64,000 nt of DNA from Owenia fusiformis. Lineage: Eukaryota; Annelida; Polychaeta; Sabellida; Oweniidae. Positions 53,070 to 64,000 of this stretch are shown here, in pieces (within the stretch, counting starts at the first letter, position 1; every line of letters begins with the position of its first letter). The stretch covers positions 27,328,822 through 27,392,821 of the forward strand of contig CAIIXF020000008.1 of NCBI GenBank assembly GCA_903813345.2. The letters run 5' to 3'. A program made the position numbers and the translations under genes. Below the pieces are notes generated by a model, which was given only the letters and a program-made list of their open reading frames with translations, ran no database searches and had not been told where the DNA came from.

Positions 53070-53280
53070 GCAGGCCCGTAGCCAAGATTTGCCAAGGGGG
53101 GTTCACTTTTTGAAAAATTCCAGGGGGTTCCCTTGGGACAACTTTGGTCCAAAAATGGCCAAAAGCACTTAAAAAGTGCTCAAAATGGTGAAAAACTGCA
53201 TGATTTTGAAAGAATTTTTGGCCGGGAGGGGGGGGGGGGGGTCGCTCGAACCCATCGAACCACCCATGGCTGCGGTCCTG
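53070..53280 (+). repeat. GGCCCGTAGCCAG-family element with poly-G run
   Basis: GCAGGCCCGTAGCCAAGATT opens the copy. AAAATGGCCAAAAGCACTT and a run of about 12 or more Gs (from about 53227) follow, and CCATGGCTGCGGTCCTGAT closes it. The central part pairs with the reverse copy at 51990-52152. Confidence 0.8.
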
Positions 53281-54327
53281 ATTAGACATTGCAATCGTAT
53301 TGGCAATCAGTCTTGGTAGATAAACTAGCCATTCGGTTGGGATTGGGAGATCAAAAGCAAAATATTTATATAAAAAGTACAAGCAGATGAAGTCAAAATT
53401 CAAAGGGTATCAAAATTGGAAAGATTCCACAATTTTTAATTATCGATCGAGCTCTTGTTCTCACTCATCACATGGTCGTATTTAAAAGCTGAAGTACACT
53501 TAGCTCTAAGTGAGACGATAACCGTTTGAACCTTATCATCGCCATGATCTCGAAGCGAAAAATATTTTTATTTATTCGACTCAAAAACACAGGGAGTTAG
53601 TTGCATCTAACACAAAGACATAAAGTTAGTTATTTAGCAGACTGTGAATTAAATTGTGTACAATTTTTAAAGACATGTCAATGTTCCTCTTATAATCCAT
53701 AATATTATTTTTCGAAATAAAAAATTCAAAAAGGGATGTCAACCTTTTCAAAACTAGTTGCAAGATAACCTAAAATATCGAAGAATTATCCCAATTCTAA
53801 TCAAGGCAGAACTATTGGAATTTTTGAAAATAGACACGATATCATTGATATGGAATATGATATATATCCCGTCTTCTCCATTTAAATAAAATGGAAAACT
53901 CAAATAATGAAAATGTTATATTCTTATATAGTATCATATGCTTATCTTAGAATTGTTTTTATGTCACCATTAAAATTGGAAGGGAATTGAGAGCCACTAC
54001 ACAATATATCTGAGTGCGTGAACCCGATGGGTTCAAGTTTTCCTCCAAAGACAAAACTGACCAGTATGGAATTTTGAGCATGTTTTGTAAAATGGCCATT
54101 TAATCGCGACCATCGAAGACCAACGGGACTTTTTTGAATGAAGTAGTAGGAGTATTAAACCATATTGGATGACTGAGTTATTAAGGTTTGTTTGGGTTAC
54201 CTTTTTTGGCTCACCCTGTACTTTTGATATGTATTATCAATGTATACCTTGACTTAGGTGTGGAACTAATAAAATACACCCCCCTAAATACGAAATTAGG
54301 ATTCAAACATTGACAGACTTTGATATA

Positions 54328-54970
54328 CTATTAATGAATAGTTCAATTTACCAAGCTTATGGAGGGGAGCGTACTACCATGATTAAAGATAGTACGTTTA
54401 ATCAAGATTTATCAAGATTTTGCTATTAATGAATAGTTTAATTTACCAAGCTTATGGAGGGGAGTGTACTACCATGATTAACGATAGTACGTTTAATCAA
54501 GATTTATCAAGATTTTGCTATTAATGAATAGTTCAATTTACCAAGCTTATGGAGGGGAGTGTACTACCATGATTAACGATAGTACGTTTAATCAAGATTT
54601 ATCAAGATTTTGCTATTAATGAATAGTTCAATTTACCAAGCTTATGGAGGGGAGTGTACTACCATGATTAACGATAGTACGTTTAATCAAGATTTATCAA
54701 GATTTTGCTATTAATGAATAGTTCAATTTACCAAGCTTATGGAGGGGAGTGTACTACCATGATTAACGATAGTACGTTTAATCAAGATTTATCAAGATTT
54801 TGCTATTAATGAATAGTTCAATTTACCAAGCTTATGGAGGGGAGTGTACTACCATGATTAACGATAGTACGTTTAATCAAGATTTATCAAGATTTTGCTA
54901 TTAATGAATAGTTCAATTTACCAAGCTTATGGAGGGGAGTGTACTACCATGATTAACGATAGTACGTTTA
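54328..54970. repeat. Near-identical 95-bp tandem array
   Basis: Seven units start at 54328, 54423, 54518, 54613, 54708, 54803 and 54898 (the last truncated). Copies after the second are essentially identical. Each contains GTACTACCATGATTAACGAT then AGTAC, an inverted GTACTA/TAGTAC pair around 13 bases, and a doubled ATCAAGATTT. Confidence 0.97.
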
Positions 54971-55384
54971 GAAAATACACGATGGGGTTCTCGAAGTGTA
55001 GATGAGCCTATCATCCATATTGTGGTATACATGTATTTTCATTTTTTGTTCATAAAATAACAACATAATAGCGTAAATATTTACTGCGATAAATACTTTA
55101 TTCAAATATCTTAGTTTACAATTCTCACGTATACGATACACTAATATGACACATATTTTTTATCTTTGTTTTAGTGCACACATTTTCAATGATGAACTTT
55201 AGGATACATTGATAAATATAGACTTAAATACAATTAGTCACTATTTACAACTCCCTCTTATAACTCGTAATTATAATTTATACCATCAGTGCGACTGATT
55301 TGTTACAAATCCTTCGCCTCACTTTGGAATCTTTAAATAAGTTGACTTATCTATCACATATAGCCTGAACTTGAAGCCGTCATT

Positions 55385-56340
55385 ATTTGTAGACCATATA
55401 CCATTGCACTTTTTAACTTTGTAAATACTGTAAACAATGTAAATAGCCTTTGTAAACAATGTGTACTGTAAACCATGTAAATATGCTAGTGTTAAAATTG
55501 CAAACGATGTAAATAGCCTTAGTAAACAATGTTTATTATAAACAATGTAAATATCCTAGTTTGAACACCGTAAACAATGTAAATAGCCTTTGTAAACAAC
55601 GTTTACTATAAACAATGTAAATGTCATAGTTTGAAGACCGTAAACAATGTAAATAGCCTTTGTAAACAATGTTTACTATAAACCATGTAAATATGCTAGT
55701 GTTCAAATTGCAAACAATGTCAATAGCCTTAGTAAACAATGTTTATTATAAACAATGTAAATATCCTAGTTTGAACACCGTAAACAATGTAAATAGCCTT
55801 TGTAAACAACGTTTACTATAAACAATGTAAATGTCATAGTTTGAAGACCGTAAACAATGTAAATAGCCTTTGTAAACAATGTTTACTATAAATCATGTAA
55901 ATATGCTAGTGTTCAAATTGCAAACAATGTCAATAGCCTTAGTAAACAATGTTTATTATAAACAATGTAAATATCCTAGTTTGAACACCGTAAACAATTT
56001 AAATAGCCTTTGTAAACAACGTTTACTATAAACAATGTAAATGTCATAGTTTGAAGACCGTAAACAATGTAAATAGCCTTTGTAAACAATGTTTATTATA
56101 AACAATGTAAATATCCTAGTTTAAACACCGTAAACAATGTAAATAGCCTTTGTAAACAATGCATACTGAAAACAATATTTAGCCTGCCCTAAGGAATGCT
56201 GTATATAACATTTTACAAGTAAACAATGTATGCGATAAACAATGTAAATAGACTAATGTGAGCATCGTAAACGATGTAAATAGCCTTGTGTAAATGCTGT
56301 CAATGATATATGCAGCCTCGTGTAAACATTGCTATTTCCA
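55385..56340. repeat. 70-bp array with 210-bp higher-order periodicity, forkhead-motif rich
   Basis: The basic unit of about 70 bp is GTAAACAATGTAAATAGCCT, TTGTAAACAACGTTTACTAT, AAACAATGTAAATGTCATAG, TTTGAAGACC. Three unit types (ending ..GTTTGAACACC, ..GTTTGAAGACC, ..GTGTTCAAATTG) alternate, so the array repeats every 210 bp: CAAAC(A/G)ATGT starts at 55501, 55711 and 55921. GTAAACA or its complement TGTTTAC appears two to three times per unit. Confidence 0.9.
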
Positions 56341-56670
56341 ACTATCAAAAATAATTCAACGAGTTGTTATGCAGTTTCTAGCATGCTAAGCACTTAGGTC
56401 GGGTTCTAATCATCCTCCGAACACAGGCCTCCAGAACTCGGAAGAAGGAAGGCACGTACGTAGTGGATGCTGTCTGTAGCCCTGCGTCGGATTTAATAGG
56501 ATACAGGTTTTTACAGAACATTATGTTTTCCCTTATTACTACGTACATTTCCCTTATTTACCACGCTCTGTTGTAAAATATAACATATACAGTGTATGAA
56601 CGGTGTTCTGATATGCCAGAAAGTGATTCTCTTATGCTATGATCATTTTTGTAGATAAGTAATTAGTCTC

Positions 56671-56830
56671 ATTTTTATGTCATCACCACACATGATGACA
56701 TATTGTTATAATTTCTAATTTATTTTGTGGACGGTGTTCGGCAGTCGTCGTTTGGCGGGCGGAGGCCGACGTCTGCAACAAATGGCAGGTTGTGACATTT
56801 TACATGTTCATGTCTTCTTTGCTTGTATTG
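56671..56830 (+). repeat. Dispersed repeat copy (TGACATATTGTTATA / CAACAAATGGCAGG)
   Basis: This is the most complete copy of the family at 26195 and 27335, opening with the palindromic TGTCATCACCACACATGATGACA. Confidence 0.7.
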
Positions 56831-56959
56831 CAGTTAAGAATCAACCCCGTTGGCATATCCACAGAACAAAGTGATTAATCATCTGATTATTCAATATTCA
56901 CTATATCATTATCGGAATGGAATTATGTATCAAATAACGCTTAACATACTTATCACTTC

Positions 56960-57072
56960 AAGCCATGAGCTAGCTTTTGCCAAAGGTGTTCACTTTTCAC
57001 AAATTTCCAGGGGCTTCACATTTTCGCCAAAAATCACTTGAAAACGCTTAGAATGGTGAAAACTGCATGGTT
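56960..57072 (+). repeat. Degraded GGCCCGTAGCCAG-family fragment
   Basis: GCCATGAGCTAGCTTTTGCC, GGTGTTCACTTTTCACAAAT and AATGGTGAAAACTGCATGG align to the 53070 copy. The poly-G end is absent. Confidence 0.6.
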
Positions 57073-57687
57073 TTAAATTGTAAATTGTTTCAGTTGTATA
57101 TATGGAGCTGCGAGTTCACAGACAGAATTAGGAGTTTCTCAGATACCCATCCTAGAAATGACCATAAACTGAAACACTTCTATTTTATGCCGAACTATAC
57201 CTAATGTCTGTACTAAACTAGCCGTAAATCAATTCATTTTACAGCATCTGGTGTAAAACAATTTCATAGTCTCTTAGGAACTAAAGTATTCCTCAAATTA
57301 TTGTGGTCAGTGTGTTCCGTGTTCAGTTTATTATTTATGTTCAAATACAATCATTATGATCATTAAATGATACCTGGATTTGACATTTTTAACCCCATGA
57401 ACTTATTATATACATACATTGTAGGAGTTATTAAAAATAAATTCGTTAAGTAAATAGGTTAAGTGCGGAAATTACCTGCAGCCATCGATTGATCCTGAAA
57501 TAATTTTATTCTAACTTGATAAATCCGATTCAAATATTCTAACAAAGAAATTACTTATCACACACGTCCACATTTTAATTCATTCCTCTGTTAAATATAT
57601 ACACTACAGTACTATACGCTTTTATATTGAATTATCAATAAATACGAGTGCATATTATATGCTAAACATATATTCTAGTAGGATCTA

Positions 57688-58251
57688 CAGGGTGGGCCGG
57701 CCAAAATGGCAATTTTTGAAAAATCCTGGTACTTTAACAAACATAGGTTTAATTTAATGATTTCATTAAAATGGTGGCATATTTTGTGTAAATATCATGA
57801 AAACAAAAACGTTTGAATAATTGTACTCAGATATCAAATGGTTAGTCAAAAAATAAATCACGAGGTACTTTTTCTCAGTTAGAATTTCGATTTTCAAGTT
57901 ATCTAATGACACCACAATAATATAGTCATCATTTTACAAATATCATTTTTCATATGATGAAAAAAACCATATAATTGCGTTGAGTGTTATATTTCATTCT
58001 ATATATGCCTTCAAGTGTGCCTCATACAAAACTTCCTAAATAGGCCGATACAGAAAATGTCTCAGCGACATTCTACGAATTTCCTTTTTAGAAAAAGGGG
58101 AGATAACTTTCCTACTCAAACGAATCAGTTCGCCTCGTGATTTACGACTCGTTTACAATGTTCTTTACAAAACATCGTTACTGTATTTCATTCTAATTTA
58201 CCTACTTAAACAATTAGCCCGTTCTAATTGATATTTATTTGGCCCACCCCG
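57688..58251. mobile_element. 564-bp Tc1/mariner-like MITE (CAGGGTGGGCC ends)
   Basis: TA flanks at 57686-57687 and 58252-58253. The ends CAGGGTGGGCCGGCCAAAAT and, in reverse, CGGGGTGGGCCAAATAAATA are inverted. No coding frame. It lies about 100 bp beyond the stop of the receptor gene, in its probable 3'UTR. Confidence 0.75.
58234..58239 (-). terminator. Candidate poly(A) signal for the receptor gene
   Basis: TTTATT on the + strand is AATAAA on the - strand, 120 bp past the stop codon at 58359. It lies within the terminal repeat of the 57688-58251 MITE. Confidence 0.35.
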
Positions 58252-58358
58252 TATACACTGTTCACTTTAATGCTATAAATAATTAGTAAGAAGGTAAAAA
58301 TATATGTGAATACGACTGTGTATTCACCTTGTAATAAATATAATACTTCAGCATTAAT

Positions 58359-59399
58359 TTAGTTAACGAGTAGATCATCAGGATTACTTTGAAGAAACCT
58401 TTCCACTTCTTGTTCAGTTTCTAGACCCTTGGGAGATTTAACTTCGGATGGAAGTTTGTGTAGCAAAGAGGCAATGTCGTTTAAAATAGGAGTTACCGTC
58501 TTTCTTAATGCTTTTGGTGTGTCATATTCACTAGAGTCGCCACCTTTCGGCGAAGCATTGTCATTTGGACCAGAATTGTCTTTAGGCGTGTCTTGAACTG
58601 ATATATAATTGGGGTCGTTCATGACCTCATTTGCGACTAATAGAGCACCATTGTTGGTTTCTCTGTCATTGCAAGAGATTGCCTCTGTGCTGTCAATATT
58701 TCCACAAGGTCTTTCACGTTCTGTTGCAACATTCACTTTATTATTTGGCTTATCAAAATAAGCTACGAGGTAATTCCCATTTACTTTCCCGTTAGATAAT
58801 AATGGTTCATGCTCCATTCTTATTTTTTCTGCGTGGCCATCAGAGGTTAAATCCTTGACTATTTGGCCATTCCCTCCGCTCGAGCTTAGCCTGGACATTT
58901 CAGGACTGGCTTGACTATCCGGACTTTGCGAGACATATTTTGGACGATGATTATTTAGTTTTGCTCCATTTCTTGCCTGTATGTGCAGCGAATGACTGTT
59001 GTATCTGATACTCGAACCTGCGTTTGACAGACGTTTAATTTCCGTTCGGTAGGACTTTGAAATATCTTCGTCACTCGCTGCTGAGAAGGCGTTTAAAACC
59101 CTATTTACTTTTGGTCCAAATCTCTTTTCGTCCAGTTTGAAGAAACATAGACAGCAAAAAATAATGCCTATGATCTCAACAAAACTTCTCCTAAATCGAT
59201 GTGACATCGTAGCATAAATAACAGGATTGACGCAACTGTTGAGGAACCCGCTGAAATGGATAGCGAGCATCGTAAAGATGAAGTTGGACTCTCGCATGAA
59301 GGTATTTGGATGTTGCACCTGACTGATGAATGTCACGAGATAAAACGGCGACCACGACAAACAGAATGTTGCAGCGACAACGATGATCATTTTGGCAAC
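58359..59399 (-). CDS. Rhodopsin-family (class A) GPCR, terminal exon with TM6-TM7 and tail
   Basis: The exon begins after the - strand acceptor ATATGTTCCAG (59400-59401) in phase 0 and ends at TAA, giving 346 residues. Residues 3-27 are TM6 with the toggle-switch motif as SWSPF. About 38-64 are TM7 with NSCVNPVIY (58-62 NPVIY). MSHRFRRSF forms helix 8, and FCCLCF (82-85) is a likely palmitoylation site. A cytoplasmic tail of about 250 residues follows, rich in Ser, Asn, Asp and SP sites. Such receptors couple extracellular ligands to G proteins at the plasma membrane. The TM6/7 pattern favours a peptide receptor, but I cannot assign the ligand or subfamily. TM1-5 exons are not seen before the window's right edge. 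The open frame continues upstream to 59666, but those residues look intronic. Confidence 0.9.
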   Translation of the reverse strand, partial: VAKMIIVVAATFCLSWSPFYLVTFISQVQHPNTFMRESNFIFTMLAIHFSGFLNSCVNPVIYATMSHRFRRSFVEIIGIIFCCLCFFKLDEKRFGPKVNRVLNAFSAASDEDISKSYRTEIKRLSNAGSSIRYNSHSLHIQARNGAKLNNHRPKYVSQSPDSQASPEMSRLSSSGGNGQIVKDLTSDGHAEKIRMEHEPLLSNGKVNGNYLVAYFDKPNNKVNVATERERPCGNIDSTEAISCNDRETNNGALLVANEVMNDPNYISVQDTPKDNSGPNDNASPKGGDSSEYDTPKALRKTVTPILNDIASLLHKLPSEVKSPKGLETEQEVERFLQSNPDDLLVN

Positions 59400-62140
59400 C
59401 TGGAACATATAGATATTGAAAATAATATTAAATGATTTAATATGTAAATATGCCACATGTCGCATTACAATAAGATTAATCCGAGGACAAACAGTATTGT
59501 TATAGGAGAGGAAGTGTAACAAAAATATAAAAACAGGAATAAAGTACACAATAGGAATACAATTACCAATACTTATAACATTGTCAAGTGCATTGTATGG
59601 TAGACGCTTTAACATAAATGACATCAGCCAAGTCTGACATATGGGTTTTTCAGCAAAACCTATCAATATAGGTGTTTATAAAGGCTTATTAGGTAGTTAC
59701 GGTAACATCTACAGGGGCAATAATTTAAATCAGCTTTAGAGGAAATAAATAAATTCCCGCTTGTAACATGATATAGGTTCTATGATTCGCTAGTAATAAC
59801 AGGAGACGATTCAAATCCTCACACTTATACAGTTGTGAAATATCTCTTGTCTATAAATCATATTGCTCTAGATGAAAAGATCCCTGGCAGTTAAATGGAT
59901 ACAGCCAGGAAATGGCGCTCAACAACCGCGTTCTTTTTAAGTTCTGTGCCTTGTATTCAGTAATCCAGATTAAAGCTTCCCCTCGTTTATCAGCTCTAAG
60001 ACCTGCTTGACATATTGGCATTAAGGAGACTTTTAATTCTATTACCCACCGACGTTAAAGGATGAAAAAGAAAAATACTGTTAAAGTTAATCCAAGAAGT
60101 GTTGTTGAGCAACAACGAGTTTAATCAGCATTACCTGATATAGTACATGATAAAACTTTCATCCATTAAGCCCTATCAACATGATTCCCACATCAGTGTG
60201 TATAGTACTTTAGTCCTAATTATTTTCATTAGAAAGTCTCAAATGATTTTGTACTTTAAGCGCCATTTGGGACTATTTAATCCATGGTTTGTCGAAAAGT
60301 CTTCCAGGGATAAGACAATGATTTCTTTTCAAGGCGAGAAAGTGCAAAAGTGTGACGACATTTATTAGCCACTTGGGCCATCATACCTAAATTATCGAAT
60401 GTCAGTTTTCTCCTATTCGAGGCCAAAGGGCTATTAAGGTCACACGGCATACCTGTCTTGTCAAAACAGTTGGTAATGTTTAAATTTTGAACATGTAGTA
60501 TTCTGACCAATGGACAGCTACATGCATACAAAATGATAAAAATATTTGACTTATAAAAATTTAACCAAATATTACGTTTTCCATCGTATTTGATTATCTA
60601 TAGAAATCTTGAACTGTCCCGCATAGCGTGAAAATTAGTTTTTGGTTCGAGTACCTAATAACCATTCAATTGCAAAACTTTCAAGAAATTATTACAGTTT
60701 TGGCCCAATGGGCAGTTTTTGGCCGTCCTGTAGTTTTGCAAGTTATGAAATCAGTTGAAGAGAGAGTTTATTGACAACGTTCCGATGTCCTTTAATTACA
60801 TTATGGAGCCTTTTGAGAGACGGCCGGTGCTCAGTAAAAAGAAAAATGTCAGAAATGATGCCTCAGGGAGATACGTCAAACAGAGAGATATAATTGATAA
60901 TCTGCTTCGAGTGTCCTGATTCAATTAATCACATACAGACGAATAACTTGTTATTATCCGAGTTATTAATGTTTGGTTGTTGTCGCCTTATAATACTAAA
61001 TTACATCTTTTAATTTAAGGCAAGTATATTCCGTTTGTACGTGTTAATAAATTGATGTATGGGGTATATTGTTGTGATATTAGGGATGCAATGGAGAAAG
61101 TGATGAATATATTTGATATACGATTACATATCAATTAAAACAGGTAAATTGCATTAGATGAAACTTGGCAAAATGACTTGTTTCAATTATTAGTACCAGT
61201 GTCGTGGTAAGGAGCTTGAATTCGGCAAATTAACACTCGGCATTAATTGTTAAGGCAAAACTAAAGCCAAAGAGGATATTATCCAATGGGACATTTTCCC
61301 GTTTTTTCACAATTTTAGCCCCCCCCCCTGAAAAGATGTTAGCCTGCGCACAGTCGAAAGTGAAGTCGAACGAATGCAAAGGGTAAAAAGATGTCCAAAC
61401 GTGCAAAGCACCCATGTCGCAGCACTCAAAATGAACGAGATGAGAAGATTCGGTCTGATTGATAATTTGTTCATTGTCAAGGAAAATGCAATTTGTCTAA
61501 ATAGCTCATTTTCAGCGATCTATTACAGAGTCCCAGCGGAAGCGTGTGATCTGCACTTTGTATGGCAAGGTCTAACTTCTTAATTATACCTGGCATATAT
61601 CTTCAGACGACCTTAACATTAATGTGTCATGGTCTATGTATTTCGCAAATAGCGCTATAGATGATTGTGGGTATTACAAATGGCAACAGTGTCTCACAGA
61701 GTTAATCCAGCTGAAACTTGGTGGCGAATAGTTTCATAATGTTACAACAGATATGTATACTGTCACCAATCTGCATATTATTGTATGTTGGAACACAAAG
61801 TGCATATCATTGTATGTTGGGTAGGCATTAATGTTGTCACTAAAGCATGTTTACGACAAAAACAGCTCATCCAAGCGCACTAATTAGATTGATACCCGGG
61901 GAGAAAACTCATTGAAATATTACGCAATTCATTTGTTCCGCGGTCATACAAAAATACAGCCTAAAAGCCATACTATGAACTGTTGAACTTTATTTCACGC
62001 TCCATACAAGGCCTGACACATTTTACAAATCCCCCGGGCTTATATATTAGTGATTTCTTTAGTAACTTTCTTATAAAAAAACAAATCTCAAAGATTACAT
62101 TCACCATGTCCTTTTTGTTAAATGAATGTCAACTTGACTG
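59400..62140. other. Probable receptor-gene intron, no exon recognised
   Basis: Scanning the - strand for TM1-5 hallmarks (GN..V, LA.SD, DRY-like) found none. Short frames have no domain. A run of about 10 Cs occurs at 61319-61328. Confidence 0.5.
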
Positions 62141-62144
62141 TTAC

Positions 62145-62750
62145 AATCATATGAATAAGCGAGGCAAATATAAATAAGTGAGGCAAATATAAATAGGCGA
62201 AGGAAATGAGTAAGTGAGGCAAATATAAATAGGTGAAGCAAATATAAATAGGCGAAGCAAATAAATAAGTGAGGCAAATATAAATAGGTGAAGCAAATAT
62301 AAATAGGCGAAGCAAATAAATAAGTGAGGCAAATATAAATAAGTGAGGCAAATATAAATAGGCGAAGCAAATGAATAAGTGAGGCAAATATAAATAGGTG
62401 AAGCAAATATAAATAGGCGAAGCAAATGAATAAGTGAGGCAAATATAAATAAGTGAGGCAAATATAAATAGGCGAAGGAAATGAGTAAGTGAGGCAAATA
62501 TAGATAGGCGAAGCAAATAAATAAGTGAGGCAAATATAAATAGGTTAAGCAAATACGAATAGGCGAAGCAAATAAATAAGTGAGGCAAATATAAATAGGT
62601 GAAGCAAATATTAATAGGCGAAGCAAATAAATAAGTGAGGCAAATATAGATAGGTGAAGCAAATAAACAAGTGAGGCAAATATAGATAGGTGAAGCAAAT
62701 AAATAAATGAGGCAAATATAAGTAGGTGAGGCGAATAGGCAATGGGCGAA
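62145..62750. repeat. Array of about 18 bp units with longer-order pattern
   Basis: Basic unit GTGAGGCAAATATAAATAG and variants (GGCGAAGCAAATAAATAA). A pattern of three subunits, about 55 bp, recurs about 11 times. All three reverse-strand frames stay open for 110-200 codons because the unit lacks stops there (repeating FASLIYICLTYL-like peptides). This is a by-product of the repeat. Confidence 0.92.
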
Positions 62751-63585
62751 AAAACGAGCAATCCCAGAACTAAAAAATAAAATTTATGTAAGTCAAGATC
62801 CCCTCAGGAGGGTTGGAAATTAAATTGCGAATATGACCATCCTCTTCCTCTGCTTTATTAGCTTACTATCCCTTATAGTCTGGCGGCATTTGTAGTTTGA
62901 GCGACACGTCAACGATTTATTAAAAAGAACATCATTTCCTAGCTCAGGTTTCTATTATCTAACTTGTTTTCAACTTTGTTTCAACTTGTAGGTCTGATCA
63001 TCCCGATGTGCATTTTTGAACATCTTATTATCCTGGTAATAAGATCATTGTTTAATCTTTATAATTACATGTATTTACATTGAACCATGACAAGAGAATA
63101 TCTCGTCGATCATGGTTTAATTTTACATTTTGTTGTTGCCAGGACTTCTCCAATGAAAGTTGGTCTGAATAATCTTTCATCTTTAGATGAATAAAAACCC
63201 TGAACACTGAAATAAATCATTCAAAATTCAATTTGGCCTGGCTTCTTGCTATTATTCAACCCTTATACCGTACTTATATTTAGTTCATCAATTTTATCGA
63301 TAATTAAAAATCTTCAAACGGTCGCAAATTGATCGCACCTTGCAAAAATGAAAATAACAAAGAGAAATAATTATGGATTTTTTTTCGACTAAATAAAACG
63401 TCCATGTTAAGTGTATAAATCCACGTCCATCTTAAGTGAATAATCATAAAAACACAATCGTGTTTCAATAAAATCTCTCGACAGTTTTGACCACATTTTA
63501 AAGCACACTCGACAAATCATTTTTCAGACCGGACATTTGTCGAGTGTCGAGTGCTGGCGAGTATATCCAACACTGACAATGATGA
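62751..63585. other. No gene seen
   Basis: AT-rich, probably intronic to the receptor gene. It contains a short direct repeat (CGTCCATGTTAAGTGTATAA / CGTCCATCTTAAGTGAATAA near 63400-63445). Confidence 0.5.
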
Positions 63586-63587
63586 TA

Positions 63588-63872
63588 CCAGGGGCGGATC
63601 TGGGAACCAACAAGGGGGGGGGGGGGCCCAAACTTCTTGTCTGATAAAAAAATGTCCGCGCTTGCGCGAAAAAATTTTTTAGGCCCCTAAAACCAAAATT
63701 TGGGCCCAAATTTTGAAATTTTGAGGCCCATTTATGACCAAAAAGGACCACTTTTTGGGGCCACAAGGCCTTTTTTTGCTCAAAAATTTTTTTGGGCCCA
63801 ATTTTTTTTTTCTGGGCCCACCCGAGGGGGGGGGGGCCCGGGCCCCTGGGCCCCCCCCCCATATCCGCCAGT
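63588..63872. repeat. G/C-run dispersed element (GGGCGGATCTGG / CATATCCGCCA ends)
   Basis: Opposed GGCGGAT and ATCCGCC ends enclose G runs, repeated GGGCCCAAA/TTTGGGCCC motifs and a long C run. It is highly self-complementary and noncoding. The 139-codon reverse frame across it is rich in Pro, Gly and Lys from homopolymers. Confidence 0.75.
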
Positions 63873-64000
63873 GTGATACATTTGGAGGACATTAATACAC
63901 TGTGCACATGAATGGTATGTTGGACAATCATTAAAATTGTCACTTCATAGGACGGTGTCAGTTTGTAAAAATGTTGAACATTAATACCATATCTCCAGAG

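Noticed and set aside
59400-59666. Upstream extension of the receptor ORF (89 more residues from an ATG at 59666)
   Set aside because: It reads through a consensus acceptor (TTCCAG) directly before the TM6 sequence. The added residues do not resemble TM5 or a third intracellular loop, so this is treated as intron.
62101-62761. Reverse ORFs up to 204 codons resembling multi-pass membrane proteins
   Set aside because: All three frames are open through an 18-bp-based array, so openness reflects unit composition.
63524-63943. 139-codon reverse ORF
   Set aside because: It is composed mainly of homopolymer G/C runs and repeated GGGCCC motifs of a dispersed element.

Overview
The window is eukaryotic nuclear DNA from an AT-rich, repeat-laden invertebrate genome. 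Coding sequence lies in short exons with GT-AG borders, introns reach 15 kb, and most of the rest is tandem arrays, palindromic (foldback) elements and short TA-flanked inverted-repeat transposons. Several dispersed families (the 'TTTAGCTCACATGGTGAGC / GTCCGTCCGTCTGTC' family, the 'GGCCCGTAGCCAG' family, CAGGGTGRCC-ended elements) resemble repeats I associate with lophotrochozoans such as molluscs, brachiopods or annelids. I cannot name the species. There are no bacterial operons and no CRISPR arrays.

Left half (415-34761, + strand): one gene, SETD3, the actin-histidine N-methyltransferase. Thirteen exons join in frame with matching splice phases and give 632 residues. Only the extreme N-terminus, roughly 35 residues by comparison with the vertebrate protein, lies beyond the left edge. 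Introns carry most of the transposon debris, two decayed copies of the gene's own exon pieces (3251-3300 and about 33513-33560), a LINE reverse-transcriptase relic (27715-28500), and a probable nested same-strand gene (18623-19934) for a Ser/Thr-rich, mucin-like single-pass membrane protein.

Middle (34762-58358): about 23.6 kb with no convincing gene. It holds a 42-bp array just 3' of SETD3, a three-copy repeat of about 340-375 bp (38.1-39.1 kb), an 8-kb composite structure (41.6-49.7 kb) whose inverted arms are themselves tandem repeats of about 600 bp and which encloses a 63-bp satellite, a near-identical 95-bp array (54.3-55.0 kb), and a 70-bp array with 210-bp higher-order periodicity that is dense in forkhead-type GTAAACA motifs (55.4-56.3 kb).

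Right end (58359-59399, - strand): the last coding exon of a rhodopsin-family G-protein-coupled receptor (TM6, TM7 with NPVIY, helix 8, long cytoplasmic tail). Its TM1-5 exons are not recognisable in the window and probably lie beyond the right edge. The rest to 64000 is intronic or intergenic, with an array of about 18 bp units (62.1-62.75 kb) and a G/C-run dispersed element (63.6-63.9 kb). SETD3 and the receptor gene converge tail to tail. I see no sign that they are functionally linked.
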